A DNA stretch of 14,232 nt from positions 12,166 through 26,397 of the forward strand of contig CALMRM010000023.1 in assembly GCA_937871605.1 (NCBI GenBank). The letters run 5' to 3'. Source of the DNA: an uncultured Terriglobus sp. Lineage in GTDB: Bacteria; Acidobacteriota; Terriglobia; Terriglobales; Acidobacteriaceae. The notes under the pieces are model-generated. The model saw only the letters and a list, made by a program, of their open reading frames with translations, made no database searches and had not been told where the DNA came from. The position numbers and the translations under genes are program-made. Within the stretch, counting starts at the first letter, position 1. Each line of letters opens with the position of its first letter. Of the stretch, positions 5,942 through 12,776 are shown piece by piece.

Positions 5942-6712
5942 ATGCAAGGAACGAACCGCTTGCTGCAATCGCTAAGCTCACCCATTCGTGAACAGGTATT
6001 AGCCGGAGCTCGCTCCATGGTGCTGCCGCAGGGCTTTATGCTGACCCGCTCTTCTGAGATTGCACACGATGTCTATTTCCTGACACGAGGAGTGGCCTCC
6101 TTGGTGGTCACCTTGCGTGAGGGTGAGTCCGCCGAAGTCGGCATGCTGGGCAACGAGGGCATGATCGGTAGCACTGGCCTGCTGGGCTCAAGCACACCTA
6201 CGGCTGACTGCATCATGCAAATGCCCGGTGCGGGATTCCGCCTGCCTATCATCGAGATGAAGCGCCTGTTCGAGGAGTCTACAGAAGTACGCACTCTGGT
6301 GCTGCAGGCCATACAGCGCGAACTGCTGACAATCAGCCAGATTGCAGCATGCAACCGCCTGCACAACGCCACCGAGCGGCTCGCGCGCTGGTTACTCACC
6401 GCTGCCGACCGTGCAGAAACGGACAGTGTGCCCCTGACACAGGAGGCTGTGGCGGAGATGCTGGGTACGCGACGCACGACGATTGCGCTTGTGGCAGCCT
6501 CTTTGCAGCGCAGTGGTCTCATCCGGTACCACCGGGGCCACGTACGCGTGACTGACTATGCTGGCCTGGCAACAGCAGCCTGCGACTGTTACCGAGTGAT
6601 CAAGAGCATGACGGACTGCTTGTACAGCAGGCCCCCGTTAAGACCCAGCGCAGCATGCGCCAGCTACCATGGCGTCGTGCCGCGTCCTTACGGTAGTTCC
6701 CACTACTCTTAA
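5942..6712 (+). CDS. Crp/Fnr family transcriptional regulator, copy B
   Basis: This 256-residue regulator has the same architecture as copy A: a sensory beta-barrel (about 10-125), a dimer helix, and a winged helix-turn-helix (about 165-203: LTQEAVAEMLGTRRTTIALV). The recognition helix segments, SQRTTVALVAGVLQR and TRRTTIALVAASLQR, are so similar that overlapping DNA targets are likely. It keeps C137, C214 and C216 and has extra cysteines at 90, 226 and 239. The barrel lacks the cAMP-contacting Arg. It has about 21 additional C-terminal residues rich in Pro, Ser and Tyr. The start is ATG 5942, aligning exactly with copy A, with GAGGAG about 14 bases upstream. An in-frame TTG at 5921 is possible but less likely. 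A GGCAGAC/GTCTGCC inverted repeat follows the gene. Confidence 0.92.
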   Translation: MQGTNRLLQSLSSPIREQVLAGARSMVLPQGFMLTRSSEIAHDVYFLTRGVASLVVTLREGESAEVGMLGNEGMIGSTGLLGSSTPTADCIMQMPGAGFRLPIIEMKRLFEESTEVRTLVLQAIQRELLTISQIAACNRLHNATERLARWLLTAADRAETDSVPLTQEAVAEMLGTRRTTIALVAASLQRSGLIRYHRGHVRVTDYAGLATAACDCYRVIKSMTDCLYSRPPLRPSAACASYHGVVPRPYGSSHYS

Positions 6713-6769
6713 GGGTTAGGTATCGACAGTGCAATCACTGCTGGCGCAGGAGCACCAGAGGCCATCGCA

Positions 6770-6791
6770 GGCAGACCAGCAGCTGTCTGCC
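6770..6791 (+). terminator. Inverted repeat after Crp/Fnr copy B, weak terminator candidate
   Basis: GGCAGAC (6770-6776) and GTCTGCC (6785-6791) form a perfect seven-pair stem around an eight-base loop. It lies between the copy B stop and the DUF2007 gene. No T-run follows on either strand, so it is a poor intrinsic terminator and might instead be a leader structure of the DUF2007-queC message. The remainder of 6713-6851 holds no gene. Confidence 0.35.
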
Positions 6792-6851
6792 GTAGTGGGG
6801 CACCGTCGGAGCGCCTAGCTGCGTCATACTCTGCGAAGCGAAAGAGGACCC

Positions 6852-7145
6852 ATGGCGGAACGCGACGAAGACGATTACGTGACAGTGGCTAGCTATTCAG
6901 AGATTGGCGAGGCAGCGCTGGCACAGTCTGTACTGGATGGCTCGGGCATCGATTCTTTTATGTCGGGTGAAGAGGCCAACATTCTGCTGCCGGTCAGCGG
7001 CGCGCGCCTGCAGGTGCGGCTGGCAGACCTGGAGACAGCACGCGAACTGCTCAATACAGTAGCCACAGGGGCGGATGAGGACGGCGTCTTTCGCGGAGCG
7101 TCAACCCATGGCGCTGCGCTTGCTGACAACGGTGACGAACTCTAG
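6852..7145 (+). CDS. DUF2007 family protein (putative signal-transducing)
   Basis: This 97-residue soluble acidic protein matches the DUF2007 family (PF09413). Its core runs from about residue 9 to 68: a strand (YVTVASYS), a helix (EIGEAALAQSVLDGSGI), and a strand-helix (LQVRLADLETARELLN). The fold is ferredoxin-like and is often loosely called a signal-transducing protein because of resemblance to PII-like folds; its true role is unknown. AGAGGA lies just before the ATG. Its stop codon overlaps the GTG start of queC by one base (TAGTG), so translation of the two is coupled. Both the ends and the middle are typical for the family; the acidic tail is not informative. Confidence 0.85.
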   Translation: MAERDEDDYVTVASYSEIGEAALAQSVLDGSGIDSFMSGEEANILLPVSGARLQVRLADLETARELLNTVATGADEDGVFRGASTHGAALADNGDEL

Positions 7146-7882
7146 TGCAGGCGGGTAAGCGCGCGAAAGCTGTGGTTTGCCTGTCCGGCGGCATGGATTC
7201 CACAGTGTGTGCGGCGCTGGCGGCACGCGATTTCGAAGCATACGCGGTTCACTTCTCCTACGGTCAGCGAACGGAGTCACGGGAACTGCGCTCTGCCTCC
7301 ATGGTTGCAGCCGCTCTCGGCTTTAAACAACTGCTTCCGCTGCGCATGGACTTGTTCCGCCAGATTGGCGGCTCTGCCCTGACGGATACCAGCATCGCGG
7401 TACCGCCTGCCGGAGCGGAGACCGCGCCAACGAGCCTTCGCACTGGAGCGGACGTGCCGGTGACATACGTGCCCTTTCGCAACGCGCATTTCCTGTCCGC
7501 CGCCGTCAGCTGGGCCGAGGTCATTGGAGCGGACACCGTCTTCATTGGGGCCGTGGAGCAGGACAGTTCTGGCTACCCGGACTGCCGCCCGGCATATTAC
7601 GACGCGTTTAATGCGCTCATTCGGCAGGGCACAAAAGAAGGCACGATTCGTGTGGAAACACCGCTCATCCACATGCGGAAGCGAGACATTGTGCATCTGG
7701 GTGTTGAACTTCATGCGCCCTTGCATGTAAGTTGGTCATGCTATTCCGGTGAGGACGTTGCCTGTGGGGTGTGCGAAAGCTGCGTCCTGCGGCTGCGGGC
7801 ATTTCAGGAAGCGGGCTACACCGATCCGATTCCATATGCGGCAGCCAACGCCGCAAGTGCCGCAACTATCCCACTTCAGTAG
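7145..7882 (+). CDS. queC: 7-cyano-7-deazaguanine synthase QueC
   Basis: QueC converts 7-carboxy-7-deazaguanine to preQ0 with ATP and ammonia. The 245-residue protein carries the ATP PP-loop SGGMDST (14-20), the HFSYGQR strand (36-42), YVPFRN (108-113), GAVEQDSSGYPDCRP (135-149) and a four-cysteine zinc site (C199, C207, C210, C213). The GTG start at 7145 overlaps the DUF2007 stop, and GGTGA (7131-7135) is a plausible ribosome site. Residues after about 231 are an Ala-rich tail of no evident function. It completes the set with queD and queE, which are 2.2 kb upstream on the same strand and separated by the Crp/Fnr pair. Neither queF nor tgt is in the window, so whether preQ0 feeds queuosine or another product cannot be told. 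Confidence 0.96.
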   Translation: MQAGKRAKAVVCLSGGMDSTVCAALAARDFEAYAVHFSYGQRTESRELRSASMVAAALGFKQLLPLRMDLFRQIGGSALTDTSIAVPPAGAETAPTSLRTGADVPVTYVPFRNAHFLSAAVSWAEVIGADTVFIGAVEQDSSGYPDCRPAYYDAFNALIRQGTKEGTIRVETPLIHMRKRDIVHLGVELHAPLHVSWSCYSGEDVACGVCESCVLRLRAFQEAGYTDPIPYAAANAASAATIPLQ

Positions 7883-7930
7883 AGTTTTGTACCATGCGCC
7901 GGCCACGTGCCGCCATGCAAGGAGCTTGTC

Positions 7931-9034
7931 ATGAACCTTCGCACTTTATCTCAGGCCGCAGTTCTGGCCATGCTTTCTCCATTCGCTCTGCTGGCCCAGG
8001 CACCCGCGCCTGGCAGCATCCATGGCCATGTGCAAAATGCTGCTGGCATGGCGCAGACAGGTGACATCAAGCTCACCACAGACCGCACCAACGAGGACAA
8101 GAATCGCAAATATCAGTACAGCTTCCCGGTAAACGCAACCGGCGACTACACCGGCACTGGCATTGCCCCCGGCAAGTACATCCTGTTTTTCATCGTGAAC
8201 GGCAAGACTGTCGACTTCGTGGACAACGTCGAGATCAAGGCGGGTGTGGATCTGGCCCAGAACGACGACATGACGCGTGAAGAGTTCCTGAAGAACATGA
8301 CGCCGGAACAGAAAAAGCAGATTGAAGAGTTCAAGAAGCAGAACGCAGCAACGATGGCGGCAAACAAGACGGTGGGTAACCTGAATGCCCTGCTGACCCA
8401 GGCCCGCGACAATGAAAAAGCGGGTAAGTACGACGACGCGGTGAGCGAGATGCAGCAGGCAACTTCGCAGAAGCCGGACGAAGCCATCCTGTGGCTTGAA
8501 CTGGGCAACGCGCAGCTGGGAGCCAAGAAATACGACGACTCGGTGACGGCATTCCAGAAGGCTGCCGATACCAATGCGGCGTCAAAGAAGCCGAGTGCAG
8601 CGGTTCCAGGTAGTGCCTACAACAACATGGGCCAGGCATACGCCAAGTTGAACAAGCCGCAGGACGCGCTGGGTGCCTACGACAAGGCCGCGCAGGCTGA
8701 GCCGGCCAAGGCTGGTGTGTACTACTTCAATGAAGCTGTGACGCTGTACAACACCGGCGCACACACCGAGTCGGCCACGGCCGCGGACAAAGCGATTGCA
8801 GCTGACCCCACAAAGGCAGACGCATACTACATCAAGGGACAGTCGCTCATCGACAAGGCGACCTCTGATCCTAAGACACAGAAGATACAGGCTCCTCCTG
8901 GATGCCTTGAAGCTTATTTGAAATATCTCGAACTCGCTCCCAATGGGTCTCACGCGGAGGATGTCAAAGGCATTGTTGCGGCTTTTGACGAAAAGCAGGT
9001 TTCCAACTACCGAGCAGGCGGCAAAAAGAAGTAA
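7931..9034 (+). CDS. Secreted TPR-repeat protein with N-terminal carboxypeptidase-regulatory-like domain
   Basis: This 367-residue protein has a signal peptide (residues 1 to about 23, ending LLAQA). It is followed by a beta-sandwich-like segment (about 27-95, GSIHGHV...GDYTGTGIAPGKYILFFIVNGK) resembling a carboxypeptidase regulatory or CNA-B domain. A charged helical linker (about 102-140) follows, then several tetratricopeptide repeats (about 150-330), for example DDAVSEMQQATSQKPDEAILWLELGNAQ and ALGAYDKAAQAEPAK. The expected location is the periplasm or envelope, in a scaffolding role. AAGGAG (7919-7924) supports ATG 7931; an upstream in-frame ATG at 7907 would bury the signal peptide. The C-terminus is Lys-rich. 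The gene starts 48 bp after queC and may be in the same transcript; it ends at a strong terminator. The combination is a style I associate with Acidobacteria. Precise function unknown. Confidence 0.88.
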   Translation: MNLRTLSQAAVLAMLSPFALLAQAPAPGSIHGHVQNAAGMAQTGDIKLTTDRTNEDKNRKYQYSFPVNATGDYTGTGIAPGKYILFFIVNGKTVDFVDNVEIKAGVDLAQNDDMTREEFLKNMTPEQKKQIEEFKKQNAATMAANKTVGNLNALLTQARDNEKAGKYDDAVSEMQQATSQKPDEAILWLELGNAQLGAKKYDDSVTAFQKAADTNAASKKPSAAVPGSAYNNMGQAYAKLNKPQDALGAYDKAAQAEPAKAGVYYFNEAVTLYNTGAHTESATAADKAIAADPTKADAYYIKGQSLIDKATSDPKTQKIQAPPGCLEAYLKYLELAPNGSHAEDVKGIVAAFDEKQVSNYRAGGKKK

Positions 9035-9039
9035 AAACA

Positions 9040-9068
9040 GGGCAAGCCTCAAAGATCGAGGCTTGCCC
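9040..9068. terminator. Bidirectional intrinsic terminator between convergent genes
   Basis: GGGCAAGCCTC (9040-9050) and GAGGCTTGCCC (9058-9068) form a perfect 11-pair stem with a seven-base loop. On the minus strand the stem is followed by TGTTTTTAC, a good U-tract for the leftward 506-residue gene. On the plus strand only a short TTG follows. It lies between the stops of the two convergent genes (9034 and 9085). Confidence 0.88.
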
Positions 9069-9084
9069 TTGCTCACACCGCTGG

Positions 9085-10605
9085 TTATGGGTGATAGCCT
9101 GCCGGAGCACTTGTTGTCACCGTTATGGTGAACGTGTACGTCGTGTTCGCTTTGAGAAGGACAGTGTCGTCACTGGTATGTACACCGCCAAACGGAATGG
9201 GTCTAGCGCGTCCAAATCCCTCGATCACTGAGTTGAGTGGGCTCTCTGTGGAAACGGAGATGTCGTCGGAAGTTGCGTTCAGAGCAACCATCTGACCGTT
9301 ATGTAGAAACGATTGGCTGCGCAGCCGTACTTTAGCTTGGCGGCTGGTTCCACCGCCATACTGAGACAGCAACGTCAGTTCAGTTCCAACAGGCAGCACT
9401 ATGTTCTGCACAGGACCGCCTCCGTTAGCACCGGTGGCAGGCATTCCAGTGCTACGCGTAATGAGCGATTCCACAACTCGCGCCCGTACAGGTTTCGCTG
9501 CACGTGCTCCTTTCAGGTCCACTGCATCCAGCAGTGTTACCTTGAAAGAGCTGCCCGCAGTAACAAAGTACCTGGGTGCTGGCAGGGAGGGGCGCGGCGG
9601 CGGCGCAACCGCGGCGGCGTCAGTTGGCCGCAGTTCTCTGGGGCTGTTGCCAGCAGCGGCGGTACTGGCTGGTGCTTCTGACTCTGCCATGGCGCTCAGG
9701 CATTCATGAGCAAACGGCGTAAAGCTTGCGTCCTGCGGGTGGACTTCAAGCAGAGCCTGCTCTCCATGCTCAAAGACCGACTCAAACAGCACTTTTTTAG
9801 CTGAAAAAAAGTCAGACACGGTGCCCACAGGCTTGTTTGCCGTGAGCGCCGCCCCTAAGAACCGCAGGGCGGACGCGTCGCTACTGTCATTGGAATTCTG
9901 TAGCGGCACAAAATACAACGAGCTCTGATTTTTGTAGTCATCTTCCGCCGTAGCGACTGTTGGCTGCGCGTTGTCCACGCGGACTCGCGTCTCCGTCCAG
10001 GCCTGCTTGTGATTACGGGCGGCCTGCATGGCCCCAAAGAGCCCACCTGTGACGTAATACGTCGTTGTGTTCTGCTTGAAGCCGAACCCGGGCTTGGTGT
10101 CGGCGATGAAGGCGATCACAAAGTCCATCTGAGACCTTGTGCAGGACGCTTTTTTCTCAAAGAGTCCGATCCGTTCGCCTTGCTCCGTGACGGCAGGGGT
10201 GTCCAGTACGTAAAGAATGCTAGATTTGCCCGTCATCGGGTCATTGGTTACCTGTCGCTCCCAGGCAAAGGTCGGCTTGGTGGACTTTGAACGATCTCCT
10301 GTTCCTGGGGACTCCGTACTTGCAGGTGCACTGTGCGCTGCTGCAAGCATGCTGCTGATGACGGCCTGCGGAACTCCCTGCTGCTTCAGACGGATCACCG
10401 CGCTGCTGGTCACCACAAACTTGTTTGGCTGGCTCTTGATCATCGTAGTTACGATGTCCGCGCTCATTCCGCTACGCACCAGGTCGATGACAGTTTGGTT
10501 CGTGAGTACCTCGGTCGGTTGTTGGGCATGCGCCGCGCGAGCAGGCGTGGCAGCAACGGGTAGGCAGGAGAGAGTTAGAACACAGGCAAACAACGGCTTC
10601 GGCAT
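9085..10605 (-). CDS. Secreted protein of unknown function with acidobacterial-type N- and C-terminal domains
   Basis: This 506-residue protein starts with a signal peptide (about 1-24, MPKPLFACVLTLSCLPVAAT). Residues 33-88 hold a helical module (VLTNQTVIDLVRSGMSADIV ... LKQQGVPQAVISSML). It resembles a short domain I recall in many acidobacterial secreted proteins. The central region (about 115-300) is mixed alpha/beta and I do not recognise it. A Pro/Ala-rich linker (about 310-352) leads to a beta domain (about 360-450: AGSSFKVTLLDAVDLKGA ... NIVLPVGTELTLLS). That pattern fits small barrel domains in which a default value is set with 'P-x-G-T'. The ATG at 10605 is preferred over GTG 10617 because it gives a cleaner signal peptide. 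It converges on the TPR gene and shares its terminator. Its role is unknown. Confidence 0.82.
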   Translation of the reverse strand: MPKPLFACVLTLSCLPVAATPARAAHAQQPTEVLTNQTVIDLVRSGMSADIVTTMIKSQPNKFVVTSSAVIRLKQQGVPQAVISSMLAAAHSAPASTESPGTGDRSKSTKPTFAWERQVTNDPMTGKSSILYVLDTPAVTEQGERIGLFEKKASCTRSQMDFVIAFIADTKPGFGFKQNTTTYYVTGGLFGAMQAARNHKQAWTETRVRVDNAQPTVATAEDDYKNQSSLYFVPLQNSNDSSDASALRFLGAALTANKPVGTVSDFFSAKKVLFESVFEHGEQALLEVHPQDASFTPFAHECLSAMAESEAPASTAAAGNSPRELRPTDAAAVAPPPRPSLPAPRYFVTAGSSFKVTLLDAVDLKGARAAKPVRARVVESLITRSTGMPATGANGGGPVQNIVLPVGTELTLLSQYGGGTSRQAKVRLRSQSFLHNGQMVALNATSDDISVSTESPLNSVIEGFGRARPIPFGGVHTSDDTVLLKANTTYTFTITVTTSAPAGYHP

Positions 10606-10627
10606 ACGCCATCCCACTTGCTGAAGG

Positions 10628-10656
10628 AATTTGCGCTAAGGTAGCAGAGTGGTCAA
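10628..10656 (-). promoter_or_regulatory. Weak candidate promoter for the 506-residue secreted protein
   Basis: On the minus strand TTGACC (10656-10651) is separated by 17 bases from CAAATT (10633-10628). The -35-like box is good and the -10-like box is poor. It lies in the 71-bp gap after the glycosyltransferase stop, where a separate promoter would be expected if the secreted-protein gene is not simply read through. Confidence 0.25.
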
Positions 10657-10676
10657 GCCTAGTCCAAATAATTCGA

Positions 10677-11840
10677 CTAATTTGCCGTATACTGGCGAGC
10701 CTTCCACCCAGCGGGATGACCCAGCAGCTTGCGGCACAGCGCATACCACTGCAATACCAGCAGCACGAGAACACCCAACGGATGCAGCGCCGCGCCGAAC
10801 CAACTCTGCCGGTACTGTACGGTATTGACGATGCGAGGCAGGTAGCTCAACGCAACAGCAACGGAGGCAGCCCACACAGGGGCCACGCCGATGCGAACCG
10901 GTGGACCCAAGAACGGGAAGATGAAGCGCGTGTGCTGCCAGGCCAGCCAAAGCAGCGGCAACGGTAGCACCTGCCCTATGCCGAGGAACAGCGTCATGGG
11001 TACAATGCGTGCAGGCGCTGCGATGCCCTCCGTCGCGTTCTTCGCAAGTCCGTTCCAGGTGGTGCTTGCGGAACGGTACATGCGGCAGCTTGCCAGATCT
11101 GTCAGGTCCACCAGTGTCGTTCGAAAGCCATGCTGCCGCAGCAGTCGTGGCAGCAGCAGGCCGTCATGCATGGTGTGGCGAATGGCCGCATGGCCACCGC
11201 TCTGCATGTATGCCGCGCGGTCCACCATAAGGAACTGCCCGCAACCGGCAGCATAGCCTGCCGTCGTTGTGGTGCGAAGCAGACGGACGGGCAACAGGCC
11301 GAGCAGGATAAAGTGAATCAACGGAATCAACAACCGTTCCAGCCACGTTCCTGTCAGTTCCTGCGGAAAGCCGCTGAGGAGCGCAGCGTGGTCCCGCTGC
11401 TGCGCAGTCAAACAGCGAGCCAGCGTCTCTCCTTCTAATCGAACATCGGCATCCAGAAAGCAAAAAACCGACCCCGTGGCCGCCTGCGCTGCCAGCCAGC
11501 AGGCATGCTGCTTGCCATTCCACCCGGCAGGCAGCGGGTCCGCGTGCAGCAACCTGAGCCGTGTGTCCGCCGCGGCCATACCCTGCACGACCTCTGCTGT
11601 GGCATCGGTGGACCCGTCATCCATCGCGATCACCTCCAGAACCACACCGGCGGAGGCCAACACGCTCGCAAGGCAGGCTGCGATGCCTGCCTCTTCATCG
11701 CGCATGGGAACGATAACCGTAACGGGCGGCAAAGCCTCAGCGGCAGGCGGTGGTGGCTGGTACTCGGACACATTCACCAGCGTCAGCAACGCAGGCACAA
11801 CGGCACACGCCGCAGACGTGAGCGCCAGGGCAAACAGCAT
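10677..11840 (-). CDS. Family 2 glycosyltransferase, membrane-associated, CrtQ-like
   Basis: This 387-residue protein has an N-terminal membrane helix (about 1-23), a GT-A catalytic domain and three C-terminal hydrophobic segments (about 277-300, 316-334 and 351-368). Diagnostic features are TVIVPMRDEE (41-50), the nucleotide-sugar motif MDDGSTD (73-79), the metal-binding DAD (130-132), HDG (225-227), and an R-x5-W at 256-262. The C-terminus ends in WKARQY (379-384), a motif common in GT2 enzymes acting on polyisoprenoid lipids, such as the CrtQ group. The start at 11840 is fixed by a one-base overlap with the acyltransferase stop (TGATG) and an upstream GGAGAG. The longer frame to 11957 runs inside the acyltransferase gene. 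The lipid acceptor and sugar are unknown. CrtQ-type assignment is by resemblance. Confidence 0.9.
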   Translation of the reverse strand: MLFALALTSAACAVVPALLTLVNVSEYQPPPPAAEALPPVTVIVPMRDEEAGIAACLASVLASAGVVLEVIAMDDGSTDATAEVVQGMAAADTRLRLLHADPLPAGWNGKQHACWLAAQAATGSVFCFLDADVRLEGETLARCLTAQQRDHAALLSGFPQELTGTWLERLLIPLIHFILLGLLPVRLLRTTTTAGYAAGCGQFLMVDRAAYMQSGGHAAIRHTMHDGLLLPRLLRQHGFRTTLVDLTDLASCRMYRSASTTWNGLAKNATEGIAAPARIVPMTLFLGIGQVLPLPLLWLAWQHTRFIFPFLGPPVRIGVAPVWAASVAVALSYLPRIVNTVQYRQSWFGAALHPLGVLVLLVLQWYALCRKLLGHPAGWKARQYTAN

Positions 11841-12685
11841 CAGCGCAAACTCTCCGCAGGTGTTACGGCGGGTGCTTGGCGATGCGGCGGCGGAGTCTGG
11901 TCCTGGTGGTCGGCATGGTATGCCTGCCCGCTTAAATGCGCGCGCAGTCGCTGCCATACAGCGTATGGGCCAGCTGTGCCGCGACGGCCCTGCAGCAGTG
12001 TGGTAAAGGCGCCAGCCTCGCGGGACAGCGATGCAGCCGCAAGCTCATCCTGCGCTGCCTCCAGCTGCTGTTGAAGCGTTACGGTCCACTCCGCAGTGCT
12101 CAGGGTGCGGCCCCCGCCCACAGCGAAGGGTTCACCTGCCGCCAGCAACACCTCAGGCAAACGCTGATTCCAGAAGGTGTACTCCACAGCCAGCGGTACG
12201 ACCGTGAGGCCGGTGCTGCGCTGCAGCAGCGCCCCCAAGCCTGATTTAAGCTCTACCGGCCGCACACGCGCATCGGTAAAGTGGCCCTGCGCTGTGACCC
12301 ACAGCACACCGTTGCCCTGCAGCACCGCGCCTGCCGTCCGCAAAAACTGTGCCGCTCCGCGCGGGCTGTCCTGCTCCACCGGGAACATGCCCATGTGCCG
12401 AAAAAAGCGGTACTGCTGCAGCGATGCTGCGCTGATGGGTGCGCGATGTTTGCGGCCCGGCAGCAGGAGTCGCGCTACTTCAGCACACACAATGGGATCC
12501 CACCACGAGGGGTGGTTTAGATACAGAACGACCGGACCCGCAGGCAGGGCGCGCAGCCGCTCTGGATGCAAGATACGGACGGCACGAAAACTCCGCCGCA
12601 AGCGCCGCCTGCCGATCGTGGCGAACAGGAGGAACAGCAGCCGCCACGACTTTGGCATGGCGACGGACTGGGGCGCGGTGGGCAT
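11840..12685 (-). CDS. Lysophospholipid acyltransferase-like protein (PlsC superfamily)
   Basis: This protein of about 281 residues belongs to the glycerophosphate/lysolipid acyltransferase superfamily. The catalytic HX4D motif is HPSWWD in LYLNHPSWWDP. It is followed by a conserved FFRHMGMFPVEQD segment and by GNGVLWVTAQGHF, in the position where PlsC-like enzymes carry the EGTR-like block. The adjacent VVPLAVEYTFWNQ strand fits the family. The start is uncertain. ATG 12685 gives a normal-length protein, 12658 is nearly as good, and 12778 adds an Arg-rich stretch unlike the family and collides with the amidase start codon. No Shine-Dalgarno is convincing. Its stop overlaps the glycosyltransferase start (TGATG), so the two are a coupled pair that may acylate and glycosylate the same lipid. 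That joint role is inference. Confidence 0.85.
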   Translation of the reverse strand: MPTAPQSVAMPKSWRLLFLLFATIGRRRLRRSFRAVRILHPERLRALPAGPVVLYLNHPSWWDPIVCAEVARLLLPGRKHRAPISAASLQQYRFFRHMGMFPVEQDSPRGAAQFLRTAGAVLQGNGVLWVTAQGHFTDARVRPVELKSGLGALLQRSTGLTVVPLAVEYTFWNQRLPEVLLAAGEPFAVGGGRTLSTAEWTVTLQQQLEAAQDELAAASLSREAGAFTTLLQGRRGTAGPYAVWQRLRAHLSGQAYHADHQDQTPPPHRQAPAVTPAESLR

Positions 12686-12776
12686 GAGGTGTTCACTGTA
12701 TCGGATGCGCGTCGTCTGAGAACGGCGGCAGCTACGATTCGCGACAACACGACGCCACAGCGGCATCATAGCTGCC

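Noticed and set aside
10716..10967. Small plus-strand frame opposite the glycosyltransferase containing GGGATGAC like the REP units
   Set aside because: The GGGATGAC match is eight bases inside coding sequence and lacks the rest of the REP-like unit.
11841..11957. Longer glycosyltransferase starting at 11957
   Set aside because: The extra 39 residues are encoded within the acyltransferase gene and lack hydrophobic or GT2 features. The TGATG overlap and GGAGAG site support 11840.
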